Below are positions 9,357 to 20,200 of a stretch of DNA of 64,000 nucleotides, piece by piece; the first letter of the stretch is position 1, and each line of letters starts with the position of its first letter. Source of the stretch: Bilabrum cf. latius (taxonomy: Eukaryota; Bigyra: Bicosoecida; Bigyra; Bicosoecida). Under the pieces are notes generated by a model. That model saw only the letters and a list, made by a program, of their open reading frames with translations, was not told the origin of the DNA and did not search any database. The DNA lies in contig OZ237763.1 in assembly GCA_965178125.1 (NCBI GenBank), forward strand, positions 744,001 to 808,000, written 5' to 3'. Made by a program: the position numbers and the translations under genes.

Positions 9357-12300
9357 ATGCAGCAGGATCGCGACAAACATGGTCTTTCCTCCCGATGGTG
9401 GATAGAAAAATCACTTCAGCAGGCAGCTAGGGCGCGCGATACCTTGAGAGCTGTCGCTGCGATCACAAATAGTAGATGCTCCGGAGATGCTCGGTACTCC
9501 CTACTTCGCGCAAAACCTCCAATTGACTGTCCAGCTCCATCTGATGTTCCTGGAAAAGGTTGGAGCATAGGACCTTTGCGTGCTGCTGGTGGAAGCATCG
9601 ACAAGTTCCCGCAAGACTGGGCTCGCAGGCTTGGCATGCAGAGCGGCAACCGGGGCAAACCGACGCAAGATCATGTAGTGCTTGTATTCACTCAGCACCC
9701 TGCTATTCCTGGTGGGGAAACTTCGTTGCATGTGTCTTCTCTGGCCGCGGCTGAGCCAGGCGCGGCCGTTTAGCTATCAGCTTGGAGCAGCGACAATCGC
9801 CGGGCAGGTGACGGTGGACGAGGCCGCGGTCGCACCGGAAAGGCGACTAGCAGCCATGCCAGCGCTGCTTCGAGTGCAAAGCTTCTGGCATGGCAAGGTG
9901 AGCTAGTTAGCGTGCGCTGCAAGTCATCGTCGCCTCCCGCCCTGCCGAGCCTAGATGATGGTGCGCAGTCGGATCCACAGGCAGAAGCAGAAAGCAAATC
10001 AATGTCAGCTGCAGGAAATGTATCCTTGGCACGCCTGCCTCAAAATGGACCCCCATATGATACGATGGGCTCCAACAGCGGCGCGCTGCCCGCAGCACCT
10101 ACGGGCGCCTCTGCCCGCGCGCCTGCCCCTGCCAGTGGACCAGCACATGCCCCTGCCCCTGCCCGTGCGATGGGCGAGTGGCAAGCACTCGTTCGATTCA
10201 GAGCAGCCCCTTCTCTCGGCCAGGCACTAGTGCAGGGGGGCAGGACGGCGAGGTGGGCCCTGCACGTCGGATTTCAGGGGGCGCGGCAGCTCGCGCAGAG
10301 GCAGGGGGTCGAGGCACTGCTGCGCGGTCGCTCGTTCAGTCCCGGACTAGCCGTGGGCAGGGCGAGCGGTGCAGCAGATGAAGCAGTGGACGGCAGTGTC
10401 GATGGAAATGGCAGTAGTAGCAGCGGCGCTGGCAGTCGGGATGCAGCAGACGGTGGCAGCCCAGAGTAGACAGACCCAGACCCAGACCCAATCGACATGG
10501 CGCTTACTTCCCGACTCCCAACGTCTGCTGCTCCGGCCCCACCATCTGACCCTGCTCCTTTTGCATCCAGTACATCCTCAGTCGCATCATCTCTAGCTGA
10601 TAGGAGGAACCGCCCCCACTTCCTCATGCCGCTTCTGCTGCCGGGAGACGGCGGGGTCGGTGGTGTGGCGGGCCACATGCACAGGGAGAGGCTTCGGAGA
10701 TCGGCAAAGGAGGCTCCCGTGGATGGCCCCCGCCTGTGGCCAGACCCCCTGCAGGTGGCGGCCTATCCCTTGGGAGAGGTAGCGGATGGCAGGTTTGCAC
10801 CTGCGGGTCCCATCGATGAGTCGGGGCTGTACCAGGACCTGGTGGAGAGCAGTGGCGGTGATGACGATGACGACGATGATGATGTGGGCTCGTCCGCTCG
10901 TAGTGGTGGTATTCTAGGCAGTCCCACAGGAGCCAACGGTATCAATGGGAGTGAGAGAGACAGCGACAGCAGTAGCAGCGATGAGGAGAGGCCCAGGATT
11001 TTGGGAGGCGCGTTCGGTGCGAGGAAACAGTTGCCACCGCGCGCTAAGGGCAAGCACGCAACAGCAGCATCGGCAGCTAGATCGCAGAAACAGCAGGTTA
11101 GGATAGGAGGGCGGCGCAAAAAACGAGCCCGGCTTGACTCGGGTGCATCTGCGGGCTACCAGCAGGAGGAGGACGAGGACGAGGACGAGGACATGATGGA
11201 GGTGGACCCGCCTACCGGTCCCCTAGGCCGAGCTGAGGTAGCGGCAAAGACACGCGAGCAATATCTTCATGAAAGATCCACGATGGTGTCTAAGCTCATT
11301 GGGATGCATCCGGGCTGTTCGAAGTGGTCGCAGTGGGGCATGCGGCGCAAGCTGACGATGGGCATGAGCATGGTGCAGATGCGTACCCTGAATGCGGTGC
11401 TCGCCCGGAGGATTGGAGTGGTGATGGGGGGTCCACAGATAGGGAAGACGCGGGTGCTGGCAGCTGCGTGCGTACTGCTGCGAGAGGAATGCAAGAGGCA
11501 GAACAAATTTAGCCACAGCATATCGCCAACGACATAGTACTGGATCCCGAGCGACGTTGAGTGGCCGCAGGTGCTGGCAGTGGCACCGTCAAGGGCAGGC
11601 GTCCACCGGCTGCAGCGTGAACTGGACGCCCTCGGTGTATCCAGCATTGTCGTAGACCCAGTGCAGGGGGCAAAGGAGTTTGGAGGGGCAGGTGAAAAGA
11701 AGCCGTCCCGGGCAGAAGAGGCGCGCATCCGCAAGGCGACTACGGTGCTGTGTCAGGCGCACCACGCAGCAGCGGCTCGCTCTGCGGTGAGCTCGGCGCT
11801 GTCTGAGAGCGGACCTGTCGACTGGCGCCCCCTCATGGTCATCATCGATGACGCGCACGGGATGGATGCCAGCAGCTGCTATCTTGCGGTGCAGGGTTTG
11901 CGCGAGTGCGGTAGGGTGGTGATGGCATGCGACCTCGAGGCTCTTCGGGTGGGCATGGAGCCCGTGGGGCAGTGCAAGGCCATCGTTGATTGTGCACCGC
12001 GTGTCGGGCATGCAAAGACTGCCCGCAAGTAGGATCGGGAGCGTGGAGAAGCGGCTATCCTGCTGCGACTTGGCCTCGCTTCCTCGCTGCCTGCCGGATC
12101 AATCGATCCCGCCGTTCTGCGAGCCAGTGGCGGCATAGCAGCCAAAACAGAGAGCAGGGCCCAAGATAAGGAAAAGGACGCGTGGGGAGAGAGATCGTCC
12201 AATAGCTCGGTCCAAGACGACGATGGGCCTGCTTGGGCCCGGGCAGCCGACGCCTCGCCTGCCAATACGGATGCATGGGGTGCCGAGGTGGCCGCTGTCC

Positions 12301-15300
12301 CAACAGTCGATCCGATCTGGTAGGGGAGGCCGTGGGAGGCCATTCCATCCGTCCTGTCGCTCCCCTGCCAGCTCCACAGGCTGTGCTGGCAGTTTCTGAC
12401 GAGCAGCGGAAGCATGCGTGCCATCTGTCTAGATTCTGACCGGGGCTAGGGCATGAGCGCTGCGACAAGTCGTAGGAGCAGAAAGGGGGGCAGGCGCAAG
12501 CGCAGGCGAGGCCAGGCGTACCATGCCACAGAGGTGCACGAGCGCATTACTGGTGAACTGATGTTGCGGGCCCAACAGCATTCGGTTGCATTTGGCAAAG
12601 AAACGCCGGCTGCAGAGCGATTTGCGGACGTGTCAGATGCATTCGCAGCTGCAGATATGGTGTCTTGCATCGTGATGGGTCCTTCGATCCAGTGCGGAGG
12701 CGAAGGCGCGTGCCCCCCGCTCTAGCTGCCTTTCGATGATGCAGATCCCAACACGCAGCGCGCCTGGAGCATTATCGAAAAGCCGTCCACGAGCTTCACC
12801 TCTGCATCCGCCCGAGGCTCGAGGCCGGTGATTGCTGGCCGTGATGCACCCGCGGGGCGCTGCACGCTTGTTGCCACCCCAGCTGCTCGCCTTGTACCGC
12901 GGAGCGGATGGGACCGCGTGATGGCAGCCAAAGCAGCAAAGAGCACTGGACGGCTCATCTAGCCACTGTCGACCGTAAGCACAGCAACGGCAGGTGGGAG
13001 TGCTTCTGAATCAAAGGAAGCCCGAGAGAAGGGTAGTAGCCGCGATCCCGAAGCAATTAACGCGCCGACTTCAGGGTTGCCATGGGCTACAGCGGCTCTA
13101 AAGGGCGGGAGGACAGGCGTAAGTCGGGAGCAGTACGAGAGCCTGGCACCGTGGGAGCGACAGGTACTGCTGCAGGGCAGCAGCAGTGGGCCGCTTCGTG
13201 TGCTGCTGGGGGACATGCCCCAGGAAGTGCCGCAGAAATGGGCAGTGGGCGTGGACGTACTCAAGACTGCCGCCGGAATCGAGGCAGCTCTCGAGGCGCA
13301 GGCAGAGGCAGCGGCCCTGGTGGCGCTGCAGGGCTGGAGCGGAGTGGGGCTGGCACCGGGCTCCGCGGCGAGTGCTCAGGCGCGACTGGACAAGGTGAAA
13401 CTAAAGAAGGCCTAGCTAGGCGACGATGCCCTGCGGCCTCCTATCATCGCGGTGGTCGCGGCCGGGAACGTCTGGTTTGCCCGGCGCGTGGCCAGGGCGG
13501 TCATCAGGCTGACTAGTGCAGGCAATCGACAGCGGGAGCGTGTGGCTGAATCAGAACCTTTGGCTGCAAGCTCAAGCTCTGCGACATCGGACAAGGCCGG
13601 CAATCAACGAGACGGCACGACTGGTGGTGTGGTTGTGAATGCTGAAGCTAGCATCCAAGCGGTCCAGTCACACGAATATGCCAGTGGCGGCAGCTCTGCA
13701 ACTAGAGAAGAGACAGGGGACGGGACACGATCGATAGAATCATGTGACGACCTGCTCGTGGTGGACAGTGGGACGTGGTCGTGGCAAGGGCTGCGGCGAG
13801 ACGAAGCCGATACGTATGCCCCGCTCAATGGGCAGAGTTCCGGTGGGAGCTTGGGCTCGGGTGGTAGATTACGACCGCGCCAAATCACGGTGCAGGTGCA
13901 GTGGCCTGCGTACACTGGCCCTGGACCCATCGTATCTCCATTCCCTCGCGCAGACCTGATGATCATTGCTCCTGGCTGCGGGGCTCCTCTGGAGTGCACG
14001 GCGGCCGCGATGCACGGTCATAGCGACCTGTGGACAAAGGGTGCAGCAGCTGTCAAGGGCTTCTTGCCCCCGCAGCAGGATCTCAAGGAGGCTTGGGCTG
14101 GGGCCGCCAGCTGCGACGACCTGAAGAGAGCAGCGTGGGTGAGGCACGCCTTGTCGGCTGGCAGGCCTGGCGGCCGACTCGTCGTGGTGGGAAGCCCCGC
14201 CTCACTGGCAGGCAGCACCATGTGGGCAACGTTGCTTCGGCGCCTGTTCCACGGCCAAGCAGAGGTACGTAGACGTGCGGGCAAGGCTGTAGGTGCGGCA
14301 GGACCAATCCACGGGACAGGAGACTCCGCCTCTAGCCGTGCATGGCAAGACCCGTCGGCAGTCCCCGAGACGGTCCAATCAGGGCCGGCCCGTGGCTCCA
14401 TTCCAAAGCACCTAAACAGCTCAACGTCAAGGCAGGCCCAAGCTCAAGCCCGAGCCTCGAAGAGCGACAGAATTACCAGAGTCAGCAAGCAACTGCAGCA
14501 ACAACCACAGAAGCAGAAGAAGAAAAGAGCAAATAAGAAAAAGAAGTTGTAGCAGGCTGCACCAATGGTGGCGCACCAGCAGACAACCATGGTGCCAACG
14601 AGTGCACTGCAGGCTGCAGCTACCAGTGCCTCCAGTGCCTCGGGGACGATCACCACGAAGGGGTTATCAAGTGGTGGCCCGGGAGCGAAGCATGTCCACA
14701 GAGGATTGACAGTCTCTGGCAAATGGATAAGGCCACACCCGGCCGATGGACGGTCATGGGAGCGGGCGCCTGGTGCAGGGACAAGGCCACACCCGGCCGA
14801 TGAGCGGTCATGGGAGCGGGCGCCTGGTGCAGGGACGAGGCCACATCCGGGTGATGAGCGGTCATGGGAGCGGGCGCCTGGTGCAGGGACGAGGCCACAC
14901 CCGGCCGATGGACGGTCATGGGAGCGGGCGCCTGGTGCAGGGACAAGGCCACACCCGGCCGATGAGCGGTCATGGGAGCGGGCGCCTGGTGCAGGGACAA
15001 GGCCACACCCGGCCGATGAGCGGTCATGGGAGCGGGCGCCTGGTGCAGGGACAAGGCCACACCCGGCTGATGAGCGGTCATGGGAGCGGGCGCATGGTGC
15101 AGGGACAAGGCCACATCCGGCTGATGAGCGGTCATGGGAGCGGGCGCCTGGTGCAGGGACGAGGCCACACCCGGCCGATGGACGGTCATGGGAGCGGGCG
15201 CCTGGTGCAGGGACAAGGCCACACCCGGCCGATGAGCGGTCATGGGAGCGGGCGCGTGGTGCAGGGACAAGGCCACACCCGGCCGATGAGCGGTCATGGG

Positions 15301-15788
15301 AGCGGGCGCCTGGTGCAGGGACAAGGCCACACCCGGCCGATGAGCGGTCATGGGAGCGGGCGCCTGGTGCAGGGACAAGGCCACACCCGGCCGATGAGCG
15401 GTCATGGGAGCGGGCGCCTGGTGCAGGGACAAGGCCACACCCGGCCGATGAGCGGTCACGGGAGCGGGCGCCTGGTGCAGGGACAAGGCCACACCCGGCT
15501 GATGAGCGGTCATGGGAGCGGGCGCCTGGTGCAGGGACAAGGCCACACCCGGCCGATGAGCGGTCATGGGAGCGGGCGCCTGGTGCAGGGACGAGGCCAC
15601 ACCCGGCCGATGAGCGGTCACGGGAGCGGGCGCCTGGTGCAGGGACAAGGCCACACCCGGCTGATGAGCGGTCATGGGAGCGGGCGCCTGGTGCAGGGAC
15701 AAGGCCACACCGGACCTACTAGCGTGTCCGGACACGTGATCTCGATTCGGACGTAGGAGTCTATCGTGTGAGGGACGGGCGGGGCTGA
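9357..15788 (+). CDS. Degenerate UPF1-like superfamily 1 helicase with giant low-complexity tails
   Basis: 2143 aa from ATG 9357 to TGA 15786-15788, with 11 in-frame TAGs. The core matches UPF1-like SF1B helicases in order: Q-motif region MVQMRTLNAVL, Walker A GGPQIGKT (residues 691-698), motif Ia-like VLAVAPSRAGVHRLQRELD (UPF1 has APSNIAVDQL), Walker B VIIDDAH (829-834), motif III-like VVMACDLEAL (usually GDxxQL), and near residue 1610 GGRLVVVGSPASL..WATLLRRL (UPF1: VIIVGNPKALS..LWNHLL). The GD of motif III and the arginines expected in motif VI look changed, so activity is doubtful. TAGs at 11535 and 12030 flank the Walker B part, so read-through is needed to join the motifs. Acidic and NLS-like patches precede the core. 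The true start may be an upstream exon (9232-9291, with a GTGAGT donor at 9292 and a CAG acceptor at 9362). Confidence 0.75.
14730..15701 (+). repeat. 54-bp coding minisatellite, 18 copies
   Basis: Eighteen tandem, nearly identical 54-bp units at the C-terminus of the UPF1-like gene, each encoding RPHPADERSWERAPGAGT with rare substitutions (G for E, R for W, H or R for P). There are no unique spacers, so it is not a CRISPR array. Being a multiple of three, copy number can change without frameshift. Confidence 0.95.
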
Positions 15789-15815
15789 GCGTTGCACTTT
15801 CATGAGTTTTGCAAT

Positions 15816-15821
15816 AATAAA
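15816..15821 (+). terminator. Possible AATAAA poly(A) signal
   Basis: AATAAA 28 nt after the TGA of the UPF1-like gene, in the AT-richer convergent spacer. I do not see the same hexamer consistently after other genes. Confidence 0.3.
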
Positions 15822-15959
15822 TTTGAGTCGATTAACGGGCGGTCCTTGCAATTGAAATGAAAGCCCAGAATATGGTGCCGGCATACGATCAGTGGTTATG
15901 CAAGCAAGCACGCCCTTCGCCCCACACTCGCTCACTTGAGTCTGAGGGCGCCCTACCTC

Positions 15960-17099
15960 TTACTTGAGTCCAAGGGCGAGGGCGCCTTTTCCGCCCCCAA
16001 GAGACCCACCCCGCCCCAACAGCCTGGTCCCGTACTCCTCCCCCTTGGCCTTCTTCCTCCTCGCCGCCCGCCTCGCCCTCCTCCTCCCGTCCGCCACCGC
16101 GCCCATCACGTCCTGCACGCGCCCTGACACCGCCTTGCTGTCCTGAAGAGATCCGGAGCAGAAATCCGCCGCTGCGCCCGCCCGTCGGTGTGCTCTAGAC
16201 CGACCCCCCACTGGGGCCCGCCCCTCGCCCATGGCAGCCGCCGCCGCCACCCCCGCCCCGCCCATGGCAGCCGCCGCTCGAAGCACCGCGTCGCTCGCCC
16301 CCGCCTATGCCTCCTCCTCCATGCCCTCGAATACCAGCCGCTGACTAGACGCGCCACGGACCCCCGCGGGAAGTGATGGGGGCACGGCTAGTGCACCCTG
16401 CGCCTCCCGCCGCGCCGCTGCCTCCGTGGAGGCCTCTGTCCGCCGGCGCTTCCTGCGGCCCAGGGGAGCCCCTCCTTGGCCTGAGAGAACCACGGCGGCT
16501 CGATTCCTGCGCTATGCAGCCGCGCCCGTCCTGCCTGTTTGCTTCTACCCTTCGCCAGAACCTGCCTTAGCGCCGTCTCGCTGGCGCAGCTATTGGTCTA
16601 CCTGCTTGTCGAGCTCGGCGCCGCCTGCTGCAAAGAAGTCATCGGCCGATTCTACCTTGTCCTCGGCATCCTGTGCCTCGGAGCCCGTACCGATGGAATC
16701 AACCTACGTACTAAGACCAACACCCTGGCTATCGGTCTACTCGGGTAAGGGTAATTCTGCATCATCGAGAAACACGGTCGGTCCCTTTGGTCGACGTCTT
16801 CGTTTTCGCTTGCGAGAAGCCTTTGCTTCAAATGCAGCTCGAATATCGGCTTCATCTCGAGCAATTTCAAAAGTGACAGCTTCTGGAGCATCGTCATCCC
16901 CTGATTCCTCGCTCTGCTTCTGTTGTTTCCTTTGTGGTGTACCCTCTTTGCTTGACCCCGCTTCAATCAGTCGAGTGACAAGATCTGCCTTCCTACCTGC
17001 TTGAGGGAGCCCTATCTTCTTTAATGCACCCCTGAGTTCCGCGACAGTTAGCCCAAGCAGCGCTTCTCGCTGTTCAGACGCCATCTTTGTAGTTGCCAT
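15960..17099 (-). CDS. SAP-domain nuclear protein
   Basis: 379 aa, ATG at 17099 (MATTKMASEQREALL), TAA stop. Residues about 12-46 form a SAP motif (LTVAELRGALKKIGLPQAGRKADLVTRLIEA), a helix-extension-helix that binds DNA or RNA in chromatin and mRNA-export proteins. A basic stretch (RKRKRRRRPKG, near 105) looks like a nuclear localisation signal. The C-terminal half is Ala/Gly/Arg-rich. Six in-frame TAGs; the first is at 16737-16739, after a short acidic segment (DDAELPLPE). A standard-code reading would end there at about 120 aa and leave the SAP domain intact, so this gene alone does not prove read-through, but the frame stays open for another 260 codons to a TAA. Confidence 0.75.
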
Positions 17100-17202
17100 T
17101 CTGGCCCTGAACCTTGGCGCCGCGCAACCATGTAGCGGAACTGAAATCGTTGGCTTGGGTCGAAACGTGTGCCAAAGTGACTGAACTGACGCCAGGCTCG
17201 GC
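17100..17202. promoter_or_regulatory. 103-bp bidirectional promoter region
   Basis: Spacer between the ATGs of the SAP gene and the giant disordered gene. It contains TTGGCGCCGCG, a GC-rich palindromic core, but no recognised element can be assigned with confidence. Confidence 0.4.
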
Positions 17203-20200
17203 ATGGATTCGCCGTCGGGGATGGACATGGACACGAAAAAACTCGTGTCTCTGGCGCGCAGTGTCGCTGATCGGGTTTTGAAGCACCCAAGCAAGCTGGC
17301 GTCCGCAGCTCGTAGCGCAACAAATGAAATTGGCAGTTCAAACCAGAGTCCTGCCACAGGGAGGATACTTGGCGCAAGTATGGCAGTGGTATAGTCGGTT
17401 GATGGTCAGGATTCGAAGGTTTTGCCGAAACCAATTATGGTTGCCTCTGCGGATGGCACTTCGAATCATGCTGCGCAAGGTGCAATCGGGGACACAAGTA
17501 CAGCAGCAGCCTCAATCGAACACAAACTCGATGCGGAACGCAAGATGGTGCGATTTCAAGACGAAGAAGAGGCGGTCAAAGCAGCAATGGCTGGTAGTGA
17601 GCCACTGGGACCGATGACTCTCGGCTAGCAGATACCTCCAGCTGCGATCCACTCTCAGTAGCACGCTGCAACCGAATCTTCAGGAATATCTTAGTCTCTG
17701 GCATCGCTCGATCGCGAGTTGGAGTTGGAGCGTGCAGCGCAGACAGAACGGAGCGGATCATCTGCCGACAGGAGCCTACGTCCGGTGCCGCGGGAGCCCT
17801 CTGCTAGCATCGCAGGCATGCAGCGCAGGTTCGAGACCCTGAGCAAGCGCATTGACGATGCCAGCGGCAGCAGCACGCATGCAGAACCAATGGATCCAGC
17901 AAGCGCACCCGCTCCGGCCCTCGCGACCACCCCGAGCGCGACCGACACCAGCAGCTCGCCGTCTAGCCAGCGCACACTGCCGACCACGACTAACCACGAG
18001 TCGCCGGGTATGCCGAGTCGTGATGCAGGGGTAAACAGCAGTGCATCGGAAGTATCAGCTGCTGGCAATAGTGCGCCCGTGGAGCGTGAATCGGACACGG
18101 AACCTGAGCCTGCGCCTGCTCCCGCTCCCGCGCTGGGCAGGGACCGCGTGTCGAGCCGCGGATCTGCTGGCAGTGGGGGGAGCAGCGGGATGGGGGCAGC
18201 GGCAGACGAGCCGACGAGCGCGGGACCCTCCACTCCTGCCAGCCTCCCGAGATCACCGCCAGGTGGTGCGGTGCTAAGTGCATCGCATGGTGGTGCTGGT
18301 GCTGCTGCAGCCGGCCGGCGGTCGCCTCTCTCCCAGTAGCTCCCCCCGCCTGCCATGCAATAGGGCCTTAGCTTGCCCCAGCAGCCTCAGGAAGATGCAT
18401 AGGAATCCGCACAGGGTGATGCAAATGCAGAGGCCGGTGGAAGAGATGTAGTCGTGTCATAGAGAACAGCGGGTGATTCGGAGGCGTAGTACTACCAGGA
18501 AGGAGCAGGCGAGATCGAGGCATCGGGAGCAGCGCCGCAAGACGGAGACATTGACGCAGACCTGACCGAAGCCATTGGCACAGACCAAGATCAAGATGAG
18601 AAGCACGAGCAAGAGGTCGCTTTGGATGGCCACCTCACCCTGGTGCCCACTGCCACGCACCCCGGTACCGCAGCACCGCTCCTGCACGCGCCCCCAACGA
18701 ATGCTCTGGTATACTCGCGGGACGATGCAGCGCCGGGGGTATCAGCCACCGGCATGATGGCGAGTCGGTCGGCAGATAGGGACCTTGCTGGCGGTGGCCC
18801 GCTGGAGGGCAACGATGATGCTGATGCTGCCAGTGGTGCTGGTTCGGGTGAATTGGGGCCTGTACCTGCGCCTGGATGCTAGCGCGGGAGGGGAGGAGCA
18901 GTGGCAGGCAACTCGGCAGGGGGAACAGTAGAGGGTGCTCCCGGGGCCGATTCGGGGCGAGGTGCATTTTCTCGTGGCATTCCGTCCCCTGGCCGTCGCC
19001 TGTCCCGACTTGAACTGGGCTCTCAGCTGCCAGCGGCAAGGGACATGGGCGTGGTGCTGGGGGAGGCACCCCCCAGCAGGAGGGCGGCAGAGGGGGGGGG
19101 TGCTGGTGGTGGTGATGAGGAGGAGGAGGAGGAGGGCGGGGACGGCGTGACTAACGGGGTGCAGGATGAGACTCGGCATGCAGGAGGCGGTGATGGTGGT
19201 GGTGGTGGCGCTTTCGCTGGCGGGTCTAAGGCGCAATCGAGCGACAGCCAGTCGCGGGCCGCGCTCGATGGAGTTGTAACTCGGTCCAGTATGGAAGCGG
19301 CCCGCAAGCGCAGGCCGGTGCAGAGCTTCGAGTCGCCTCCTGCATTTGACCCGCTGGCAATGCTGCACGCGCGTGTGAACGGTGCATTGCTCGGCGCAGG
19401 GAAGGGCAAGGGCAAGGGCAAGGGCACGGGCAAGGGCAAGGGCAAGGGCGAGGGCGAGCACACTGGCGGGATGGAGGGCGAGTCGGGCAGGCAGCATGTC
19501 CCCCCTCGTCTCCCGGGCTGGTTTCCATCCCGCAGGGATGGATCCAGAGCTGCTTCCGGTCAATTCGTGTCCCCCCCCTCTGCGCTTCCTGGTGCCGAGG
19601 CCATGCACACCCCGCCCTCTGCGACTCTGCGCTCGAACGAGTCGCGTCGCGAGCCCGGATCGGAGCCTTGGGATGAAGAGGAGGGGTAGGAGGGCATTGG
19701 GAATGGCAGCAGGGGGTCCAGTACGAGAGCTGGAATGCAGGAAGGTGATGAGCCGCAGCGTCGGGCCGGGTCTGCCCGACAGCCGTCGGTGCAGATCGAC
19801 GGCGGGGGCAAAGGGCTTGTGTTTATGACAGGGGCTGCTCTCGGCAGCGGGCACGGTACGGTGCAGCAGGATGCACCGCACGATGGTGCATCTGGTGCCC
19901 CACCCCTGCCTTCAGAGGCACATGCAGCCGGCAGCGACGCCAGCGAACGCGATGCTAGTCCATCGATCGGCGAGCACGAGGGGCGTCCTGGCGATGCCCC
20001 GGGGGCAGCTGCCCCCTCCCCTTCCCGCTCGCAGCAATCGATGGACCCGGACGTGACCTTCCGTCCCTTTGCTGGCGCCACCACTGGGATCGCGGGTGAA
20101 GTGCCTCTGGCCGAGGCGCCGAGGGGGGCGGGTGCAGCGCACTGTGGTGGGGCCTCGGGGTCCAGGCTCCCTGCCATGTCACCCAGGGGTCGTGCCTTTG

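Noticed and set aside
9912-14552. Series of broken genes or pseudogenes separated by TAG
   Set aside because: All pieces are in one frame, every break is TAG, and helicase motifs lie in correct order across them; decay would also give TGA, TAA and frameshifts.
14730-15701. CRISPR-like array
   Set aside because: Direct tandem 54-bp repeats with no unique spacers, in coding frame.
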